A DNA stretch of 64,000 bases, from contig JBGAGV010000003.1 of the NCBI GenBank assembly GCA_044226525.1, positions 310,001 through 374,000 on the forward strand, given 5' to 3'. The notes under the pieces were generated by a model. It searched no databases. It was given only the letters and a program-made list of their open reading frames with translations, and was not told where the DNA came from. Positions 1 to 9,100 of this stretch are shown here, in pieces; the stretch's first letter is position 1; each line of letters starts with the position of its first letter. The translations under genes were made by a program, and so were the position numbers. The DNA is from VFJQ01 sp044226525 (GTDB taxonomy: Bacteria > Verrucomicrobiota > Verrucomicrobiia > Chthoniobacterales > Chthoniobacteraceae).

Positions 1-74
1 GCTACCCACAAAATCTCCTCCGGCGACCGGGCGACTTCGTGCGTATCAATCGCATGCGAGCCTCATCCCCCGCC

Positions 75-97
75 GCCGTTTCGCTGCAAGAAACGGC
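75..97. repeat. Short perfect inverted repeat downstream of the giant surface gene
   Basis: Two 8-base arms (gccgtttc and gaaacggc) are separated by 7 bases, 53 bases past the stop of the large minus-strand gene. There is no T-run after the arms on the minus strand, so it is not a textbook intrinsic terminator, though it could be a transcript-end hairpin. Nothing else is recognised in bases 1-149. Confidence 0.3.
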
Positions 98-149
98 TCG
101 CGACGACGGGCGCGAACGCGTGGTTCAGCGCTATCTCCCCTGGCTGGTG

Positions 150-3100
150 TCAATCACGCTGCAGCAGCGGGTCGTGGACGGGGCTGCCGGCCACAAAGAG
201 TGAGACGGTCGGGTATTGCGGGTAGGCTTGGAACGCGAAGTCGGTCAATTCAGCCTGGGTATCGCCGTCGAAGAATTTGACCTGCGTATGGTTCTTCAGG
301 CCGCTGCCGGCGATGATATCCGCGATGCCATCGCCGTTCACATCGGCAGTCGCGACGCGCACGCCATTGCGATAGGCCGCACCGAAAGGCGTGATCGCCG
401 GAGCGATCGAGTGGCCATCGATCCCACTGAAGGTTTCGATCAGGGTCCGGCCCGTGTTGCGACCGGTGACGATGTCATCCTTGCCGTCGCCATCGAGATC
501 TGCCACCGCGACAGAGACGCCGCCCCTGTAACGGGAACCTCCCACGAGGAAACGGAAGCTCTCGACCAGCGAAGTCGGCCCGCCTTTTCCGCCACCCACC
601 AGATCATACACTTTGACCGTCCCACCGAGGTAGCCTTTTGCGGTGACGATTTCATCGCGCCCGTCGCCATCCAAATCGCCCGCCGCCACGCGGATGCCGC
701 CGATGAAGGAGGAGCCAAAGGGCCGCGTCTGCGCGAGCAGGCTGCCGTCGCGACCGTCGAAGACTTTTACCAGACCGCGCCCGCCCAGCGCAGATCCGGC
801 GATGATGTCCACCTGGCCGTCGCCATTGACATCGCCTGCCGCGACGAACGCACCTTTCTCGGTGCGGCCATTGAAGGCATTGATCTGGGACAGGGCGCCG
901 TCGAAGCGCTCACCCGTCAGGCCATCGAACACCCGGATAGAACCGGTGCTCGTGCGTTTGGCGGTGATGATGTCGTCAAATCCGTCGCCATTCATATCCG
1001 CGATGGCGAGCCGCACGCTGTCGCGATACGGGGTTTCGTAAGCCGTGATGCTCGGCAATTCCGTGCCAGTGGCGATGTCGAACACGCGCACATTTGCCGG
1101 GGAGCCCCTCTTCGGCAGCGGGATGCCCGGCGCCACCGCGTAGATGCCTTTGTAAACAGCCTTGGAGAGTGAGGCGCTGTTGTCCTCGCTGTCCTGATCC
1201 GCGCCGTTGGTGCCGTCGTCGGCAATGCTGGCGGTGTTGTTGATCGTATCGGGCCCGGAGGAATTCACGGTGACGGCGAAGGTCTTCGTGCCGGAACTGC
1301 CTGCATCGACATTGCCGAGCACGAGGATGTAATCGCCGGAACTGTCTTCGGCGAGCGTCCAACCCTCGGAACTCGCGCCTGGATTGAACGTCGTGCCGGC
1401 AGGAAGCGTCTCGCGCAACACGACGCCGGTCGCGTTCTGATTGCCCGCGTTGCTGTAATTCAGCGTGTAGCCGAGCGTGTAGCCGCGCGGCACACTCACC
1501 AGAGGATTCGTCTTGGTGATCGTAAGGTCTGGAGCCGCATCGAGGGTGTCGGTGTCGGTCGAAGTATTGTCCGACAAATCCGTATCCGGTCCCTGGCTGC
1601 CATCGTAGGCGATGCTCACCGAGTTCGCGATCTGGTCCAGCCCAGTCGGGGCCGACGAAACGACGCCGACGACAAAGACGGCGGTGCCGGTGCCGCCTTC
1701 GCCCGCGTTGGTGCCCGCGATAGTGCCGATGTTGAGCGTGTATTGATTCGTCGAGCCGACCTGCGTCCAACCTGCCGTGCTGGCAGCCGCGTTGAAGGTG
1801 GTGCCGGCCGGCAGCGTTTCCGTGAGCACGACACCGGTCGCATTCTGATAACCGGCGTTCGCGTAATCGATGGTGTAAGTGAGCGTCGAGCCCGGAGTCG
1901 TCGTGACTATGCCGTCGCTCTTGCTCACCGAGAGATTCACGCCACCGATGAGCGTCGGAGCGGTGCCGGTGTTGTTCGCCGGGTTGTTGTCCGTGGTGCC
2001 GGTCGTCGCGACCGCCGAGTTGCTGATGCTCGTGCCAGCAGCGATCGAACCGCTGTTCACCACGATGGTGAAGTCGGCACCTGTCTCGCCGCTCGCGACC
2101 GCGCCTTTCACGAAAACGATGGTGCCGTTCGCGCCGACTTCCGTTCCGTCCACCCGGGTCCAACCGGACGGCGTCGTCACCGATACAAGGCTCGTGCCCG
2201 CGGGCAGCACATCGCTGAGGTTCACCGACTGCGCGTCGCTCGGGCCGTTGTTATCGAGGTGGATGGTGTAAGTGATGTCGCCACTCGGCGCGACCGCCGT
2301 CGGCGCGGACTTCGTCACGGCGAGGTCGGCCTGGGTTGAGATGAACGTCGTCGCCGTGCTTGCGTTGTTGCCTTCACTCGGGTCGAGCGTCGCCGTGGAA
2401 GCGGTCGCCGTGTTGCTCAGGATCGTTCCACTCACGACGTTCGAGTTCACGTGGCCGGCGAAGGTAAACGTCGCCGAAGCGCCCGCTGCGAGGGTCGCGG
2501 TGGAAGCGGAGATGGTGCCGTTCGCGCCGACTGCGGGCGTGGTCGCGCTCCAACCATCCGGCGCATTCAGCGACACGAAAGTCATCCCGGCCGGCAGGAT
2601 GTCGTTCAGCGACACGGTCTGTGCATCGCTCGGGCCGCTATTCGTCACGGTGATGGTGTAGTTCACGCCCGTGCCAGCCACCGCGCCTTCGGTGCCCGAC
2701 TTCGTCACCACGAGATCTGCCTGCGGTTGCAGGGTGTCCGTATCGGTCGCGCTGTTGTTGCCCGGGGTCGGGTCCTGCACATTGGCCGGGGCCGCCACCG
2801 TGGCCGTGTTGAACAAGATGCCGGTTGCCGACGAGTCAATGGTCCCCGTCACCGTAAACGTCACCGACCCACCACTCGGCAGGTTCACGAGTTCGTTGAT
2901 ATTCCCGCTGCCACTCGCCGCCACGGTGCCCCCACCTGCGCCCACCGCCGTCCACGTCACGCCATTCAGGATGGCAAGGAACGTATCGCTCACCGTCGCG
3001 CCGATGACATCGCTCGGGCCGGAATTGCTTGCGGTGATCGTGTAAGTAACCTGCGTGCCCGGCGTCGCGATCGTGATGCCGTCGGTCTTGGTGATCGAGA

Positions 3101-6100
3101 GGTCCGATTGCAAGCCTACCAGCGTCTGCGCCGTCGCGGAATTGTTCCCCGGGGTCGCATCCGTGGTGTCGCTGGAAATAGTCGAGGTATTTCCGATCTG
3201 CGCGCCGTCCGGCGTGTTCGAGGCGATGTGCACCTTCAACTCGAAGGTCGCAGTCGCTCCCGCTGCGAGCGTCGCGATAGTTGCGCCCGCCGCCTGTCCC
3301 AGGCCCGGTGTCGGCACATTGAAGGCCGGTCCGCTTGTTTGCATCCACGAAACGAACGCACCCGGATAGGGATCGCTCAGCGCCACGTTCTGCGCGTCGC
3401 TCGGGCCGCTGTTCGTGACGGTGATCGTGTAAGTCAGATCCGTGCCCGCAAACACCGGGTCGGGCGAATCCGTGATCGTGACCGCGAGATCTGCGGCGGC
3501 ATTTACCGTTGTCGTGGCCGTGGCCGAATCGTTCGCGCTGTTCGTGTCCGTGCCGGTGCTCGACGCACTCGCCGTGTTCGAGATCACCGTGCCCTGGGTC
3601 ACGCTGGGATCGACCTTCGCCACGATGACAAAGGTCCCGGATTCTCCGGTCGCCACGCTACTCTTGCTAAAGCTCACCGTGCCGGTGCCGCCGAACACGG
3701 GCGAGAACGGCGACCAGCCAGCCGGAAAGCTCGCCGACACAAAGGTCAGCCCCGCCGGCAGGATGTCGCTGACCACCACGTTCCCCGCGTTGCTCGGCCC
3801 GCTCTTCGTGAAGTCGATCGTGTAGATCACGTTCTGCCCTGCGATGACCGGATCAGGTGAATCCGTCTTCGTAATCCCGAAATCGAACTGCGGCGTGAGA
3901 ATATCCGTATCAGTCGCGCTATTATTTGCGCTCTGCGTATCGTTGAAGCCGCCGGGCGCCGTGATGGTCGCTGTATTGCTCAGCGTGCCGGTCACAGCCG
4001 AATTGACGAGGCCGCTGATCGTGTAGGTCAGCGTGCTGTCGATGGGCAGGTTTACCGTGTCGGTGAAGTTGTTTCCGATCGGACCCGCAGTGAGCGGAGA
4101 AACCGCGCCGTTCGTGCCGACCACACTCACAAGCGTCAGGTTTGACAGCGAAGCGGGGAAAACGTCACCGACCGTCGCGCCATTGGCCGCCACGAGGCTG
4201 TATTGGCTGTTCCGCACCACGATGGTGTAAGTCACCGTCGAACCGGGCACGGCACTCTCGCTGTTGTCGGTCTTGGTGATGCTGAGGTCATCCGAGACGA
4301 TCTGCGTCGTATCGGTCGCGGAATTGTTGCCCGGCGTCGGATCGGTCACGCCACCCGGCGCGCTCACCGTCGCCGTGTTGCTCAAGGTTCCCGTAGCGCC
4401 AAGCGGCACCGTGCCCGTAACGGTGTAAGTGATCGACCCGCCCGAGGGAATTGATCCCTCGCTGTCGTTGATGTTGCCCGAGCCCGACAGCGAATAACCG
4501 GTCACTCCACCCGCACCGACTGCGGTCCAGGTTACGTTCGTGAAGTTCACCGGGAAGGTGTCCTGAATCAGCGCGCCGACCACATTGCTCGGCCCACTGT
4601 TCGACACCACGATGGTGTAAGTGTTCGTGCCCGGCTGCACCTCGGTCTTGCCGTCGGTTTTGGTGATCGAAAGATCGGCCTGCGGCGTCAGCGTGTCCGT
4701 ATCGGTCGCGCTGTTATTCCCCGGCGTCGGATCGGTCACGCCACCCGGCGCGGCCACGGTCGCGGTATTGCTGAGCGTGCCCGTCGCGCTGGGGTTGACC
4801 GTTCCCGTCACCGTGTAAGTCACCGAACCACCGGCCGGCAGATTCACCGTGTCGTTGATGTTCCCGCTGCCACTGGCCGTAGCAGTTCCTCCGCCCGCGC
4901 CGACCGCGGTCCACGTCACGTTGCTCAGGAAGGCCGGGAAAGTGTCCGCCACCGTCGCGCCGATCACATTGCTCAGACCGCTGTTACTGGCGGTGATGGT
5001 ATACGTAACCGAGCCGCCTGGAACGGCCGTCGTGACTCCGTCGGTCTTGGTAATCGACAGGTCCGCCTGCGGCGTCAGCGTGTCCGTGTCCGTCGCGCTG
5101 TTGTTGCCCGGCGTGGGGTCGGTCACGCCTCCGGGAGCGGCCACGGTCGCGGTGTTGCTCAGCGTGCCCGTCGCGCTGGGGTTGACCGTTCCCGTCACCG
5201 TGTAAGTCACCGAACCACCGGCCGGCAGATTCACCGTGTCGTTGATGTTCCCGCTGCCACTTGCCGTGGCAGTTCCCCCACCCGCGCCGACCGCGGTCCA
5301 CGTCACGTTACTCAGGAACGCCGGGAAAGTGTCCGCCACCGTCGCGCCGACGGCGTTGCTTGGTCCGCTGTTGCTTGCCGTGATGGTGTAGGTCACCGAA
5401 CCGCCTGGAACGGCCGTCGTGACTCCGTCGGTCTTGGTAATCGACAGGTCCGCCTGCGGCGTCAGCGTATCGGTATCCGTCGCACTGTTATTTCCCGTAT
5501 TGGTGTCGGTCGTGCCACCCGGAGCGGTCACCGTCGCGGTGTTACTCAGCGTGCCCGTCGCGCTCGAAGCAACGGTGCCAGTGACGGTATAAGTCGCCGT
5601 GCCGCCGCTCGCGAGGTTGATCGTTTCGTTCAGGTTTCCGTTGCCGCTCGTGGTTCCGCTCGAGCCGCTGCCCGCGAAAACCGCCATCCACGAGGCGCCG
5701 TTGAAAATCCCGGGGAACAGGTCCGCCACGGTTGCGCCGGTCACGAAGCTCGGACCGCTGTTCGTCACCACGATGGTGTAGGTATTCGAGGTGCCGGGCA
5801 CCTTCGTGGTCACTCCGTCGGTCTTGGTGATCGAAAGATCGGCCTGCGGCGTCAACGTGTCGCTATCGGTCGCGCTATTATTTCCGGGTGTTGGGTCAGT
5901 GAACCCGCCCGGGGCCGTGATCGTCGCCGTGTTGCTCAGCGTGCCGGTCGCCGTCGAAGCCACGGTGCCGGTGACGGTGTAGGTGGCCGTGCCTCCGCTG
6001 GGAAGCGTCACCAACTGGCTGAGATTCCCACTCCCGCTCGCCGTGCCCGTCGCACCTCCGGCAAACACCGCCGACCACGAAACTCCGGTCAGCGAAGCCG

Positions 6101-9100
6101 GGAAGGTATCCGCCACCGTCGCACCGGTCGCCGTGCTCGGACCGTTGTTGGTCGCGGTGATCGTATAGGTAACCGTGTTCCCGGGCACGACCGAGGTCAC
6201 GCCATCGGTCTTGGTAATCACGAGATCGCCCTGCGGCGTCAGCGTGTCGGTATCGGTCGCGCTGTTGTTCGCCGAGTTCGGATCGGTCACCGCCGCGGGC
6301 GCGGTTACAGTAGCAGTATTTGCCAGCGTGCCGGTAGCCGTCGGCGAAATATTGCCGGTCACCGTGTAGGTGATCGAGCCGCCGCTCGGCAGGCTGACCG
6401 TCTCGTTGATGTTGCCATTGCTGCTGGCCGTATTCCCCGACGCACCGCCGGCCGCCACGGAGGTCCACGTCACGCCACTCAGAATTCCCGCAAAGGTATC
6501 CGCCACCGTCGCACCGGTCACATCGTTCGGTCCCGCGTTGCTGACGGTAATCGTGTAAGTAACTCCCGATCCCGGCACCGCCGTCGTCACCCCGTCGGTC
6601 TTGGTGATCTGCAAGTCCGCAAGCAACGACATGAAGCCGAAGTCGAGCGTGTTGTTGGTATCGTTACCCGTGCCCGCCGTCGGCTCGGTGTTGTAAGCGA
6701 GCGTGATCGCCTGGCTCAGCGCGCCGTTGCCGGACACGATCGTGCCGTTGCTGTCGTTGTCCGTGTCCGGATCGCTGATGTCCGGATCGCCCCCAAAGGG
6801 TGAAGCCAGCGGCAGCGTCAGCAGCACTCCGCCCGTGTTGAAGTTCGATTGATCGACCCGCACGATGTAGTTCCCCGGCGCGAGCCCGGTGAACGAATAG
6901 ATCCCGCCGCCCGCCGTTGTCGTGGTGAGCAGCGGCGTGGCCGGCGTATCCGGCGTGTTGTCGTTGTTCGCATCCACGAACAGGCTCAGTGCCACGCCGT
7001 TCACTCCGCTATCGCCCGCATCGAAAATGCCGTTCCGATTGGCGTCGTTGAAGATCAGGTTCCCAATCGCCAGGGAATCGAGCGTCGTCACCGCCGCAGT
7101 GCTGTTCGCGGTCTTCGCCGTGCCGTCGTTGTAGGCGAGTTGCACCTGCGTGGAAACCGACGCGGGCACGAGCTGGTTCGCAAACGTCGCGATGGTGGCG
7201 TCGAAGACGATCGTCAACGTTTTGTTCGCACCGAGCGTCGCGTTGCCCAGACTGGCCGGGGAGAAAAGGAAATCCATGCCGCCCGCCGCAAGGTGCGGCA
7301 CCGCGCCGTCCGCCTGGTGCGCCGCCGCGAGCCGGCGTTCGCTCAGGTGCAGGTAGCCATACATCACGTTGTTCGCATCCGCGTCCGCGTAGCTGTCGTT
7401 CAGCCCGAGCTGATGCCCGAGTTCGTGCACGATCGTGGTGAGCGCATCGAGCCGGCCCGCCGCGCCACCATTCGCCGTCGCGCTGAGCTGGCCGCCATTG
7501 TTGGCAAATTCCTCGTCGCTCAGCGGCGTCGAGTCCACGAACCACGAGTTCCCCGCCGCATCCTTGTCGAGCGTCACGTGCCCCGCGCTCGCCTGGCCGA
7601 GATACCAGCCCGGCAGGTCTTCAACCGAGAAGGTTACGCCACGCAGCACCGCGAGCTGCTCCGCAGAAATCCCCGCGGCTTCCCAGCGCGCGATGGCCGC
7701 GGCAACCAGCGAATCAAGCTCGGTTTGCGAAAGGACGCCGTCATCGGCAATCACCGGCGGTTGATCCACGCCCGGCACATCGAAGACCACCGGCGACGGC
7801 ACCACCGGCGACGGCACGATGACAGCCGGCACGGAGACATCCGTCGTATCCGGGACTGGCGGAGCCACCGGTTGGTCGATGCCAGCGGCTGGAGGCACCA
7901 CGACATCCGTCGGCGACGGCGCAAAGAACAGCGGAACCACTGGCGGGACATTGATCGGGCCCGCGATGAGGGCGACGCCCGCATTGGCTCCCGAATCGCC
8001 CGTATTGGTGCTCTGCAATTGCGCCGTTGCGCTCGCACTTGCCGGTGGGGAATCGACGAGTTCGAGGATGCCGCCCGTCTCCGTTCCCGCGGATTCGACG
8101 AGCGCGAGATATGTGCCGGTGACTTCGCTCGCCACCGGCAGAGCTCCGCCTGCCGCCGGGACGGTATTTCCCCGCACGTCCGCGCGGACGCGGAAGCCGA
8201 CAATTCCCGTGCCGCCACCCTTGGCCGCATTCACGTAGATCGCGCCAAGCGGGAAGGCAGCCGCACCGCCACCGATCGGGTAGGTCAAATCGTAGTGATT
8301 CACCATGTTGTTGGTGATGGTCACGTCGAGGGTCCCGAGGCCGTTGCGCCCGATCACCTCGATGCCGCGTCCGTTCGGCGTCTCGACGATGTTGTTGGCA
8401 GTGATTAGCATCGTGGCGGTGACGCCGCCGTTCATGTTCACGCGGATGCCGTTGCCGATCTCCGATCCCGAACCAGGGGTCGCCACGCTGCCGATGTTGT
8501 TGTTGTTGATCGTGCCGGTGAATGAGCCGCCAAACGAGCCCGCCGCCGCGAAGATATTCATCGCGTGACTGCGCGAGCCGGTCATCGTGTTGTTGCGCAC
8601 CACGAACGTATGGCTGCCGGAGGAGCCGGCGTTGTTCTGCTGGTTGAGATCGATGTGAATGTTGTTGTTCGTGAACGTGTTGTTCTCGATCTTCAGCAGG
8701 CCGACGACGGAATCCTCGAGGTTGTTGACGAAGATGCCGCGCGCCGAGGGGCTACCCGTCCCGCCCGCCACGTTCGCGCCGGCGAACGTCGAGCCCGAGA
8801 TGGTGAAAGCGGTAATGACCGAGCTGTTGCGCACCTCGAGATTGATCCCAGAGTTGCCCGTGTTGCGGATCGTCGTGCCGGTGACGTTCCAGGTGGACGT
8901 GCCGCTGCCCACCACCGCGGTCACGCTGTTGTGCGGCGAATTGCCCGACGCCGGACCGATCAGCGAATTCGTGATGTCGATCGTTCCATTGACGGCTGTG
9001 GGCGTGATCGACGGATCACCGTTCGAATAGTTGTTGAAATCGATCGCTGCGTCATACGGCCCGGTTCCGGCGCTGTCGCTGATCGTGCTCCGGTTCAGCG

